NCBI GenBank assembly: GCA_022616215.1
Contig: JAKEFE010000024.1
Location: 1 to 16,486 of the forward strand
DNA from: Candidatus Parcubacteria bacterium
GTDB taxonomy: Bacteria > Patescibacteriota > Minisyncoccia > Phycocordibacterales > Phycocordibacteraceae
Length of the DNA: 16,486 bases
Direction of reading: 5' to 3'
The notes beneath the pieces were generated by a model. That model had not been told where the DNA came from, ran no database searches, and was given only the letters and a program-made list of their open reading frames with translations. Positions 1 to 6,467 of this stretch are shown one piece after another. Numbering within the stretch: position 1 is the stretch's first letter; every line of letters begins with the position of its first letter. Both the position numbers and the translations under genes were made by a program.

Positions 1-579
1 ATTTCAATTGACACCATAAAAGCGCTTCGGGACAAAACGGGTATTTCCGTTGCGCAGTGCAAAACGGCGCTTGTTGAGGCGGGCGGCGACATTGAAAAAG
101 CGGAAATACTGCTTCGCAAAAAAAGCGGCGCCTCTGCCGATAAAAAAGCAGACCGCACGCTTGGAAGCGGCGTGGTCGCAACCTATGTACATGACGGGGC
201 CATCGGTGCGATGGTGCTCCTGTCCTGTGAGACAGATTTTGTGGCGAAAAATCCTGAATTCCCGGCGCTTGCGCGTGAGATTGCGATGCAAGTAGCGGCC
301 ACGTGTCCCTCCACCATCCGCATGGAACACATTCCAGAAGAAGAAATGAACAAAGCCCGTGAGGTATTCGTCAAGGAAGTAGAAGGGAAACCTGAAGACA
401 TGAAAGAGAAAATCCTTGAAGGAAAACTGAAGAGTTATTTTCAAGACAAAGTTCTTATGGAACAGCCCTATATCAAGGATGAATCAAAAAGAGTGCGCGA
501 CCTCATCACGGAAGCGGCGCAGAAATTTGGTGAGCGCATTGAAGTCTCACGGTTCTCACGTTTTTCTGCCCGCGGATAA
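1..579 (+). CDS. tsf: Elongation factor Ts (EF-Ts), 5' end outside window
   Basis: EF-Ts is the guanine-nucleotide exchange factor that recycles EF-Tu-GDP in the cytoplasm. The open frame runs from base 1 (192 codons plus TAA), so only the start codon and a few residues are missing. The N-terminal UBA-like helical domain is visible (TIKALRDKTGISVAQCKTAL, with GGDIEKAEILLRKK after it). The core follows with the family signature ETDFVAKN at about residues 76-83, and the frame ends soon after a TEAAQKFGERIEV strand. The total of about 195 residues is close to the short Thermus-type EF-Ts and well below the roughly 280 residues of E. coli, so the coiled-coil insertion is absent. Identification is secure from the signature and domain order. 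The upstream partner, often rpsB, lies outside the window. Confidence 0.96.
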   Translation: MSIDTIKALRDKTGISVAQCKTALVEAGGDIEKAEILLRKKSGASADKKADRTLGSGVVATYVHDGAIGAMVLLSCETDFVAKNPEFPALAREIAMQVAATCPSTIRMEHIPEEEMNKAREVFVKEVEGKPEDMKEKILEGKLKSYFQDKVLMEQPYIKDESKRVRDLITEAAQKFGERIEVSRFSRFSARG

Positions 580-585
580 TCACTC

Positions 586-897
586 ATGGCTCTTGCCATA
601 GCCCTCCTCGTTGTTGCGGTGCTCCTCGTGTGGTTTTTGTATCTTACGGCGTGGGAGAAAAAGCGAGAGGTGCGAGTGTGCTCGCGGGCGCGCAGCGCGC
701 TTGATAGAAAAGTGTCATACGTCGTGCACAAAGTGCAAAGCGGAGAAGCGGGTACAGCGTTTAAGCGAGAGGCGCGCGCGCTGGCAGAATATCTCGGTCA
801 TGAAATAACGCACGTTGCCCTCGCAGGGGTTCGCGTGATAGAACGGTTGCTCACGAGGGCGATGCGTTACTTTCGCGGAAGACGCGGTGTAGAGTAG
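586..897 (+). CDS. Small membrane-anchored protein, unknown function
   Basis: This 103-residue protein starts at ATG 586, six bases after the tsf stop, so it is probably co-transcribed with tsf. Residues 2-22 form one strong hydrophobic helix (ALAIALLVVAVLLVWFLYL). A basic, mostly helical cytoplasmic part follows, rich in Arg, Lys and Ala, and ends in RRGVE. The positive-inside rule suggests the C-terminus faces the cytosol. I recognise no domain. tRNA-Thr begins six bases after its stop. The reading frame is supported by the hydrophobic start, the tight spacing and the lack of a better frame; the function is unknown. Confidence 0.75.
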   Translation: MALAIALLVVAVLLVWFLYLTAWEKKREVRVCSRARSALDRKVSYVVHKVQSGEAGTAFKREARALAEYLGHEITHVALAGVRVIERLLTRAMRYFRGRRGVE

Positions 898-903
898 TGA
901 TGT

Positions 904-980
904 GCCGGGGTAGCTCAGTTGGTTAGAGCAGCTGTTTTGTAAACAGCAGGTCGCGAGTTCGAATCTCGCCCCCGGCTCCA
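904..980 (+). tRNA. tRNA-Thr (anticodon UGU), CCA encoded
   Basis: A full cloverleaf can be folded. The acceptor stem is GCCGGGG (904-910) with CCCCGGC. The D arm carries GCTCAGTTGGTTAGAGC. The anticodon stem GCTGT/ACAGC encloses the loop TTTGTAA, giving anticodon TGT. The T arm GCGAG/CTCGC encloses TTCGAAT. The discriminator base is T (977) and the 3' CCA is encoded (978-980). UGU reads ACA and, by wobble or modification, ACG, so the gene is a threonine acceptor. It is a substrate of the threonyl-tRNA synthetase encoded at the other end of the window. Confidence 0.97.
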
Positions 981-1013
981 CATAAGGAGTGAATTGAAAG
1001 CGGATATCTTTTG

Positions 1014-1019
1014 TATACT
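1014..1019 (+). promoter_or_regulatory. -10 box TATACT six nt before ATG
   Basis: TATACT ends at 1019 and ATG 1026 follows after exactly six bases (GTCTCC). Transcription would therefore begin at or next to the start codon. No good -35 at 16-18 nt is visible (TTGAAA at 994-999 is only 14 nt away), so this call rests on the -10 and on the same geometry at three other genes in the window. Confidence 0.5.
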
Positions 1020-1025
1020 GTCTCC

Positions 1026-1637
1026 ATGAGTATTGAAAAGCCTTCTGGTGCTATAAAAAAAGAGAATCCATACAAGGACGACGAGAACTCCCATTTCACT
1101 GATGAAGACCGACGCATAGTCGCCGGACGCTTCAAAACAAGGTCTAAAAACATGAGTATAATAAAAGCACTTGAAATGGCGGTTTTTGGAGAAAGTGCGA
1201 AGGACCGCAAAAAGAAGAGAGAACAGAAGGAAGAAAGCCCGAGATATCAAGAGATAGTTGATTTGTTAACGGAGGAAGGAGCTGATGCTGTAGAGCAGAA
1301 TCGAAGCACGTATGAGTTTTTAACCAGCATGAGAGATGAAACATTTGACGCGAGAATTATCTCTAAGGCCGCAGCCTCATTTATACAGCGCCTGCAGAAA
1401 ATAAAACCAAAGGATGCTGATTTTTTTTCAACAATGCTAGAAAATACGTTGGCAAAAGCGCCGAGGAAGCGTATGAGCATCACATTCCGGCGTACAGTCA
1501 AATGTTCTCGGAGCTCGATGAGCGGGACGCGGCGATGGAGATATATCTTGGCCGAGATGCAGTATTTATGTACTACGCACGAAGAGCGTTGTTGTGGGGT
1601 CGGGGAGAAAAATCACAAAAGAAGGTGGTGTATTTGA
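1026..1637 (+). CDS. Unknown protein, 5' part of a frameshifted gene
   Basis: The preferred start is ATG 1026, six nt after a TATACT box; a TTG at 1011 is in frame but less likely. The N-terminal part is hydrophilic and charged (MSIEKPSGAIKKENPYKDDE, then KDRKKKREQKEE) and looks soluble. The frame is convincing up to the T8 run at 1421-1428 (ending KPKDADFF). Beyond it the residues become Arg/Ser/Cys-rich and unlike the earlier part, while another frame takes over with natural protein sequence. The last roughly 70 codons to 1637 are therefore probably read-through in the wrong frame. No domain was recognised. See the next entry for the 3' part. Confidence 0.55.
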   Translation: MSIEKPSGAIKKENPYKDDENSHFTDEDRRIVAGRFKTRSKNMSIIKALEMAVFGESAKDRKKKREQKEESPRYQEIVDLLTEEGADAVEQNRSTYEFLTSMRDETFDARIISKAAASFIQRLQKIKPKDADFFSTMLENTLAKAPRKRMSITFRRTVKCSRSSMSGTRRWRYILAEMQYLCTTHEERCCGVGEKNHKRRWCI

Positions 1638-2104
1638 ATTATTCCACCCTCGTGAAGGAAGAACGATTTACCGTTGAAGAACGGAGGCGATATTTGCGCG
1701 AGCGCGGCATCACCGACGTGTCTAATGCTATCTTTGTCGACACAGGATATGTCGGATCTATACCCGAGCATATTTTGAAAGAGGTGTTTGACATACATGA
1801 CCGCGAAGAGATTGATAAAAAGATATTACTGATTTCCGCAAATGATGAGAAACGAATGGTGAGGAAATCATTTCGGCACGACAAGACAGCTAGTATCGCA
1901 CCAATTGAATGGGGCCCGATGTTTACCAGATCTGCAACTGGGTTGTACGAGGACAAAAAAACTGGAAAGCTTCAGCCCATTGCCAAACCGAGTGATGCGG
2001 GAACCATCCTTGGACACGAAACGATAAAATATCTCTGCATGAGGCATTTTTATTTGTTGGGGAGATGGCAGAAAGAAGAGGCTTCTCAAGAAGCGAGGAA
2101 TTAG
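1502..2104 (+). CDS. Unknown protein, 3' part of the same frameshifted gene
   Basis: This frame is open from 1421, directly at the T8 run, and continues to TAG 2104. Its first ATG is at 1502, but the residues before it (AEEAYEHHIPAYSQ) look like authentic protein, so 1502 is unlikely to be the true start. One extra T in the T8 run would join the two parts into a single protein of about 359 residues. Visible motifs are GRDAVFMYYARRAL, VVYLNYSTLV, AIFVDTGYVGSIPEHIL and GPMFTRSATGLYED. The VDTGYVGSIP element faintly recalls a DIGWSGT-like element in HAD-related polysaccharide proteins, too weakly to assign a function. It converges on the thioredoxin-like gene that ends at 2134, and no terminator is visible between them. 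Confidence 0.6.
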   Translation: MFSELDERDAAMEIYLGRDAVFMYYARRALLWGRGEKSQKKVVYLNYSTLVKEERFTVEERRRYLRERGITDVSNAIFVDTGYVGSIPEHILKEVFDIHDREEIDKKILLISANDEKRMVRKSFRHDKTASIAPIEWGPMFTRSATGLYEDKKTGKLQPIAKPSDAGTILGHETIKYLCMRHFYLLGRWQKEEASQEARN

Positions 2105-2133
2105 GGCAGTAGCGCGCGCAGAATGATGACCAC

Positions 2134-2814
2134 CTAGCGAGGAGTAGACGTGCTCGTGGTCGCGCTTTCAAAAAGTTCGTCAGGGAATGCTTTTTCAAAT
2201 TCTTCAAGCGTGGTGAAGCCGTAAGAGCGTTTGTTTTCAATAACGAATGCCGGGAAGCGCCCCTCTATCTTTTCCATACCGATAAGGGTTTTGAGTGCCG
2301 CAAGGTCAAGGTGGTAGTCAAAAGAATAGACGCGAAGCGACGGATACGTCTGGCGAAGATAGGAGAGTGCGTAGCCAGCACGATCACAATCGGCGCATTC
2401 TCCCGGAACGTTTGAATAGAAATAGAGCACCACAATCGGATTAATATCGCAGGTGCGCTCTATACGCTCTGCAAGGAGATAATCACGTATCTGCAGAAGG
2501 GTATAGCGCTCTTTGAGCCGCACCACTTCCGGATCCGTTTTGCCAAGCTGTTCTTCCGCGGCGGCGAGCCGGTCTCCGATACCGCCCACTTCCTGCGAGA
2601 GTCCGGTTCCGGAAGCAAGGTCTTCACACGGAGCTTCCGCAAGGAGAGCAAATTGTGTTTCAAGGGAAAGGGTGTTGGTTGCCAGCTGGTCTTCAATCGC
2701 GCGCAGCTCCGCAACACGTTGTCGGTTCAAATATTCAACGGCAAAAAACACCGTCGCGATAATGGCGAGTGTTATGGCAAGTGCGATAAGTGAATTGCGA
2801 GAAAACAATGGCAT
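2134..2814 (-). CDS. Membrane-anchored thioredoxin-like protein
   Basis: This is a 226-residue protein starting at ATG 2814, eight bases after the stop of the upstream glycosyltransferase. The frame is open further upstream, but that stretch overlaps the glycosyltransferase and is compositionally odd. Residues 8-27 form a membrane anchor (LIALAITLAIIATVFFAVEY), followed by a coiled-coil-like Glu/Leu-rich stretch (31-110). The C-terminal domain (about 120-212) has thioredoxin-fold features: a hydrophobic strand, then NVPGECADCDRAG with a CxxC pair at C140/C143, and a probable cis-proline at P188 (GRFPAF). By family knowledge it would act in thiol-disulfide exchange outside the membrane. The spacing suggests translational coupling to the glycosyltransferase. 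The fold assignment is an inference from motif order, and the redox partner is unknown. Confidence 0.72.
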   Translation of the reverse strand: MPLFSRNSLIALAITLAIIATVFFAVEYLNRQRVAELRAIEDQLATNTLSLETQFALLAEAPCEDLASGTGLSQEVGGIGDRLAAAEEQLGKTDPEVVRLKERYTLLQIRDYLLAERIERTCDINPIVVLYFYSNVPGECADCDRAGYALSYLRQTYPSLRVYSFDYHLDLAALKTLIGMEKIEGRFPAFVIENKRSYGFTTLEEFEKAFPDELFESATTSTSTPR

Positions 2815-2822
2815 AGAAAAAA

Positions 2823-4076
2823 CTAAAAGCGGGCGTCCGTGTTTCTCCACGACAGTTTTGCACCGGTCGTTACTTCCACTACTGAACGGGCAAGCCAGAG
2901 CGGAGCAACAAGAGCGTACACAAAAATGTACAAGATGACACCACACCCCAGATGTCCGGGAGTCTGCGATACCCGTTTACCAAGGATGATGAAAAAGATG
3001 CTACCGAGCATGGCAAGCAAGGAGAGAAGGAGGATGCCGGTTACAGGAAGAGAGGACCACTCAAGCGAGAAGCGCGGCATAAGCGTGTAGGAAAGAGGCA
3101 CGCCGTAGGTAACCGAGACGGTACGCACAATGCTTTCAATAACGTGATAGAGCGCGATGCCGGCTACGACAAGGCCTCCGACGATTGAAAAGAAAGCAAG
3201 CGGAAGCACCAAAAGGCCAAGAGCTCCGTAGCGCGGGTTGCCCACCAAGCTCCAATAGTCGTGAATCATGTTGAGAAGAAAGCCGCTCGTCCAGCGCGTG
3301 CGCTGTTTGAGAAGGGTCGGTACGGTGCGCATGACTTTCGTATAGACGCGCGCACTCGGTGCGCTTGCAATGGCGTAGCCGGCTTTTTGTACGCGAAGCG
3401 CCATTTCCATGTCCTCCGTCTGGTATCCGTATTTGAATCCTCCGAGTTCATCAAACACCCTGCGGCGATAGAGCGAGAAGGGCCCCGGAGCGACATAGAG
3501 GCCGTTGACTACCGCAAGAATGTAGCGAAGCGCGATACCAAGAACAAACTCAGCGTGCTGCATGTGTTCAAGAATGTTCTTTGGTTTGTGCACCGACATG
3601 GCGGGTGTGACGGCTGCGATTGTTGCATCATCAAAGTAGGGAATCATTTCCCGTAGCGCGTTTGGCTCTACAAACGAATCCGCATCAAGACAGCCGATGA
3701 GGTCAGCGCCCCCTGCGTTTTGTATGCCGAAATTGACCGCCGCAAACTTACCGCCGTTTTCCTGATGCACGACTTTTACCTGCGGGTTGGACGCATAAGA
3801 CTCAAGCATTTCGCCCGTGCGGTCGGTTGAGCCGTCGTTGACGAGTACAATACGGAGTTTGTCTTTCGGATACGAAAGAGCGAGGAGAGAATCAGTCGTT
3901 GCTGAAATAGTGCTCTCTTCGTTCCAGCACGGCACGATGACGGCGACGCGCGGCAAAAGACTCTCCGGAACAGGAGCTTTCTTTTTTGATGCGGAAAGGA
4001 GGGTTACAAGCAAAAAGACCTCAAAATAGATGGCCGCAAAAAGAAAAGGATATACCACTATCTCAAAGGCATTCAT
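2823..4076 (-). CDS. Membrane glycosyltransferase, family 2 (processive type)
   Basis: A 417-residue integral membrane GT2 related to the poly-N-acetylglucosamine/cellulose synthase group. An N-terminal helix (about 5-29) precedes a GT-A domain with VIVPCWNEE (47-54), the nucleotide-sugar site LVNDGSTD (78-85), the DxD-type motif DADSF (131-135), the base region TED (220-222) and QRTRW (258-262, the QxxRW acceptor-site motif of processive enzymes). About three helices follow (285-312, 346-366, 379-395), and the protein ends with a KLSWRNT tail typical of this group. It probably polymerises or transfers sugars at the cytoplasmic face for an exported glycan; donor and product cannot be told from sequence. 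Start ATG 4076 lies downstream of an extended -10 box. The thioredoxin-like gene follows eight bases after its stop. Confidence 0.92.
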   Translation of the reverse strand: MNAFEIVVYPFLFAAIYFEVFLLVTLLSASKKKAPVPESLLPRVAVIVPCWNEESTISATTDSLLALSYPKDKLRIVLVNDGSTDRTGEMLESYASNPQVKVVHQENGGKFAAVNFGIQNAGGADLIGCLDADSFVEPNALREMIPYFDDATIAAVTPAMSVHKPKNILEHMQHAEFVLGIALRYILAVVNGLYVAPGPFSLYRRRVFDELGGFKYGYQTEDMEMALRVQKAGYAIASAPSARVYTKVMRTVPTLLKQRTRWTSGFLLNMIHDYWSLVGNPRYGALGLLVLPLAFFSIVGGLVVAGIALYHVIESIVRTVSVTYGVPLSYTLMPRFSLEWSSLPVTGILLLSLLAMLGSIFFIILGKRVSQTPGHLGCGVILYIFVYALVAPLWLARSVVEVTTGAKLSWRNTDARF

Positions 4077-4093
4077 AAGCCCATTACGCCCTT

Positions 4094-4099
4094 ACTATA
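4094..4099 (-). promoter_or_regulatory. Extended -10 box (TGG TATAGT) for the GT2 gene
   Basis: On the minus strand TGTGGTATAGTAAGG is read 17 nt upstream of ATG 4076, in the short gap after the pheS stop. TGG before the hexamer fits an extended -10. No -35 was seen at the usual distance. Confidence 0.45.
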
Positions 4100-4112
4100 C
4101 CACATATTTTGC

Positions 4113-5267
4113 TTATCGGACGGTCGCCCCGTAGGTCGTTTTTGTGGACTCTTCAAGCTTTGTGTGAAGCGCATCCACCTCCTCTCCGGTGAGTGTGCGC
4201 TCAATACTGCGGTAGGTAATGCGATACGCGTAACTCACATTGTCTTTTCCGAATTTTTCGTCGTTTTCATAGCGGTCAATGAGCGCGACCTCCTCTACCA
4301 CATCTCCCGCAATGTCCCGCACCAAATCAAAGTAGTCGTTTGGCACAAACTCTTTTGTGACCACGAACGAAATATCGCGTACTACTGGCGGATATTTTGA
4401 AACTTCTTTAAACGGCTGGCCGAGCACCAGCTGTTTTTTGACGCGCTCGTCGGTACTCCACAAAAGACGAATGTCGGGAAGTGCCATGGAGGCGATAGCA
4501 AGTCGTTCAATACCAAACCCAAACGCCCAGCCGTGGTAGCCCTCCACACCCATTTTCTTCAAGACTGATTTTTTCGGCATGCCACAACCCATAATCTCAA
4601 GCCACTCCCCGCGCGCAGGTCCCTCTGCCGCCGTGCCTTTTACGTTGAGTTCCACCTCAAAAGAAGGATCAGTGTAGGGGAAATCGTCTACGTTAAATCG
4701 TACGAGCGCATGTGGGCCGAATACCCCCTGAGCTATTTCCGTGAGCACTTTTTTAAGGTCGTCCGGAGTAACCGGTGTTGCATCCGGAGCGATAAACCAG
4801 CCTCCGAACTGGTGGAAAACGTTCATGTGGCGACTGTCTACTTCGTCTTTGCGATACACCTTGCCATAGCAGAGCGCTCCCACGGATTCATTGTGCGCAA
4901 TTCTCGCTTTAATGTCGGGATGGTGCAGATAGTAATACCAGAAGACCGTATCGTGAGGACGAAGAACCGTCGTGTCGTCAACATAATAGGTGTCGGACGT
5001 TGAACGGACAGGGTGATCGGCAGGGAAATCAAACAAATCAAACATCAAGTTGGTTGGCACAAGTTCCGGTATATCAATGATGTCAAACTGTGCAAGCGAC
5101 GGTACTTTTTTTGTACGCTCGGTGATTTCATAAAGAGGGCTACCCGGTGTGCGGGAGAGGTCCAGCAGGGAAAGATAGCGGCTCATGCGAAGCGCCTGCG
5201 GATCGGTGCGTTTTTGAAGTTCTGCGCGAAGCCGCATCTCTTCACTCCGGTCTATGTGGATTTCCAT
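4113..5267 (-). CDS. pheS: Single-chain (mitochondrial-type) phenylalanyl-tRNA synthetase
   Basis: This enzyme charges tRNA-Phe. The 384-residue protein contains a class II catalytic core and, on the same chain, the FDX-ACB anticodon-binding domain that bacteria normally carry on PheT. In order: DHPVRSTSDTYYV (85-96); motif 2 region YRKDEVDSRHMNVFHQFGG (138-156), close to the YRRDxIDxxHYPIFHQ form of organellar enzymes; EWLEIMGCGM (221-230); motif 3 GWAFGFGIERLA (246-257) followed by PDIRLLWSTD. FDX-ACB covers about 285-384, starting KYPPVVRDISFVV and ending YGATVR. Usual bacterial PheRS is a PheS2PheT2 heterotetramer, so this architecture is unusual. ATG 5267 was chosen because a full promoter (TTGAAT, 17 nt, TACACT) ends six nt before it. 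An in-frame TTG at 5366 would add 33 residues but lies upstream of that promoter. No pheT is adjacent. Confidence 0.93.
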   Translation of the reverse strand: MEIHIDRSEEMRLRAELQKRTDPQALRMSRYLSLLDLSRTPGSPLYEITERTKKVPSLAQFDIIDIPELVPTNLMFDLFDFPADHPVRSTSDTYYVDDTTVLRPHDTVFWYYYLHHPDIKARIAHNESVGALCYGKVYRKDEVDSRHMNVFHQFGGWFIAPDATPVTPDDLKKVLTEIAQGVFGPHALVRFNVDDFPYTDPSFEVELNVKGTAAEGPARGEWLEIMGCGMPKKSVLKKMGVEGYHGWAFGFGIERLAIASMALPDIRLLWSTDERVKKQLVLGQPFKEVSKYPPVVRDISFVVTKEFVPNDYFDLVRDIAGDVVEEVALIDRYENDEKFGKDNVSYAYRITYRSIERTLTGEEVDALHTKLEESTKTTYGATVR

Positions 5268-5273
5268 TCGTAG

Positions 5274-5302
5274 AGTGTAGGCAATAGGCTCTATATATTC
5301 AA
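5274..5302 (-). promoter_or_regulatory. pheS promoter, leaderless geometry
   Basis: On the minus strand the -35 TTGAAT (5302-5297) and -10 TACACT (5279-5274) are separated by 17 nt. Six nt (CTACGA) then separate the -10 from ATG 5267. Initiation about seven nt after the -10 would put the first transcribed base at the A of the ATG. No SD can be accommodated. Confidence 0.7.
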
Positions 5303-5351
5303 GTTCTTCACCATGTCCACACCCAAGCTCTGTCTTTTGGTGGAGTCGGGG

Positions 5352-5357
5352 TAGAAT
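5352..5357 (+). promoter_or_regulatory. Possible -10 box TAGAAT for the GT4 gene
   Basis: TAGAAT lies 15 nt upstream of GTG 5373 in a GGGTAGAATGG context, similar to the GATAGAATGGGG in front of the sortase gene. No -35 was found at the usual spacing, so support is moderate to weak. Confidence 0.35.
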
Positions 5358-5372
5358 GGCTTCCAACCCCTT

Positions 5373-6395
5373 GTGAACCCAGACAAACTACGGATAGCTA
5401 TCGTGAGCGACGCGTACTATCCGCACGTAAGCGGTGTTGCTCGTTCCATTGAAGCGACTACCAAGGAACTTGAAAAACGCGGACACCGCGTACTCGTTAT
5501 CGCGCCGCGCGATTTTCGCTTTAAAGTGCCGATGCCCGTGTATTCAGAAATAAAATTGTGTCTTGCGCCGTATAGAAAACTTTCACGCATGTTGAACAAG
5601 TTTCAGCCCGATACGCTCCACGTATCGGTAGAAGGGCCGCTTGGCATGGCCGCACGGCGCTACGCAAAGAAACACGGACTCCACTTTACCACCGCCTATC
5701 ATACTCGTTTTCCAGAATACGCACAGGTGTATGCACGCGTTCCGCTGTCGTGGACGTATGCATTTGCTCGTTGGTTCCATAACGAGGCCGCGCAGGTTAT
5801 GGTTGCCGCAGAGTCCCTCAAGAGTGATTTGGAAAAGTGGGGATTCAAAAATCTGGTCATTTGGCCGCGCGGCGTTGATAGCGAACTCTTTACCCCGGAA
5901 GACCCTCTGCCGCTTCCTGGGGAGCGGCCAATTTTTATGTACATGGGCCGCGTTGCCGCGGAGAAAAATCTTGATGCCTTTTTGAAACTTGATTTGCCCG
6001 GCACAAAATACATCGTGGGCGACGGGCCGGACCGTGCGCGGCTTGAAAAGAAATACCCGGATGCGATTTTCACCGGATACAAGTTCGGTAAGGAGCTTGC
6101 GCGGCATGTGGCCGCGGCAGACGTGTTCGTCTTTCCGTCACTTACCGACACACTTGGTCTTGTCATGCTTGAGGCAAACGCATGTGGCGTGCCGGTTGCA
6201 ACCTTTCCGTCGCAGGCCTCATCCGCCGTCGTTCGGAACGGAGAAAACGGCATCGTCTCGGAGGACCTTAAAGACGCGTGCATGCGCGCCCTGACGCTTT
6301 CGCGCGGGCGCTGTCGAGAGATTGCACTTGAGTTTGGATGGGAGGTTCCAGCAGACCACTTCCTAGAGAACCTCGTTGCCGCAAAAACCCTGTAA
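5373..6395 (+). CDS. Glycosyltransferase family 4 (GT-B fold)
   Basis: A 340-residue retaining GT-B glycosyltransferase. The N-terminal Rossmann half has IAIVSDAYYPHVSGVARSI (8-26) with the Gly-rich acceptor loop; the C-terminal half has MGRVAAEKNLDAF (191-203), IVGDGPDRARLE (214-225) and FPSLTDTLGLVMLEANACG (254-272), the nucleotide-sugar-binding ExxxxxxxE region with its first acidic residue as Asp 259, as often seen in relatives of SQD2 and DGDG synthase. It likely transfers a sugar from a nucleotide donor to a lipid or glycan; the substrate is unknown. GTG 5373 is the only reasonable start, because TAG at 5352 closes the frame upstream. It is divergent from pheS, with 105 bp between the starts. 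No strong terminator separates it from gyrB. Confidence 0.9.
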   Translation: MNPDKLRIAIVSDAYYPHVSGVARSIEATTKELEKRGHRVLVIAPRDFRFKVPMPVYSEIKLCLAPYRKLSRMLNKFQPDTLHVSVEGPLGMAARRYAKKHGLHFTTAYHTRFPEYAQVYARVPLSWTYAFARWFHNEAAQVMVAAESLKSDLEKWGFKNLVIWPRGVDSELFTPEDPLPLPGERPIFMYMGRVAAEKNLDAFLKLDLPGTKYIVGDGPDRARLEKKYPDAIFTGYKFGKELARHVAAADVFVFPSLTDTLGLVMLEANACGVPVATFPSQASSAVVRNGENGIVSEDLKDACMRALTLSRGRCREIALEFGWEVPADHFLENLVAAKTL

Positions 6396-6446
6396 ATACA
6401 GGCCAGAATAGGAGCTTCCCGAGTAGAAGCAGACCCTTTTTTATGA

Positions 6447-6452
6447 TATACT
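6447..6452 (+). promoter_or_regulatory. -10 box TATACT upstream of gyrB
   Basis: TATACT within TTATGATATACTTG lies 15 nt upstream of ATG 6468, implying a leader of roughly nine nt. No convincing -35 is present at 16-18 nt. Only a weak GGT-type SD is available. Confidence 0.45.
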
Positions 6453-6467
6453 TGTAGGTAAGAAATC

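Noticed and set aside
1454..1460. Programmed -1 ribosomal frameshift at the AAAA run
   Set aside because: The sequence GGCAAAAGCG does not form an X XXY YYZ slippery heptamer, and no clear stimulatory structure follows; the T8 run upstream fits better.
5313..5354. 13-codon plus-strand ORF (MSTPKLCLLVESG) before the GT4 gene
   Set aside because: No SD and no promoter at the leaderless distance; it overlaps the pheS upstream region and has no supporting structure.
5268..5366. TTG start at 5366 for pheS, giving a 33-residue extension
   Set aside because: It would place the start upstream of the TTGAAT/TACACT promoter, and the extension does not resemble PheRS sequence.
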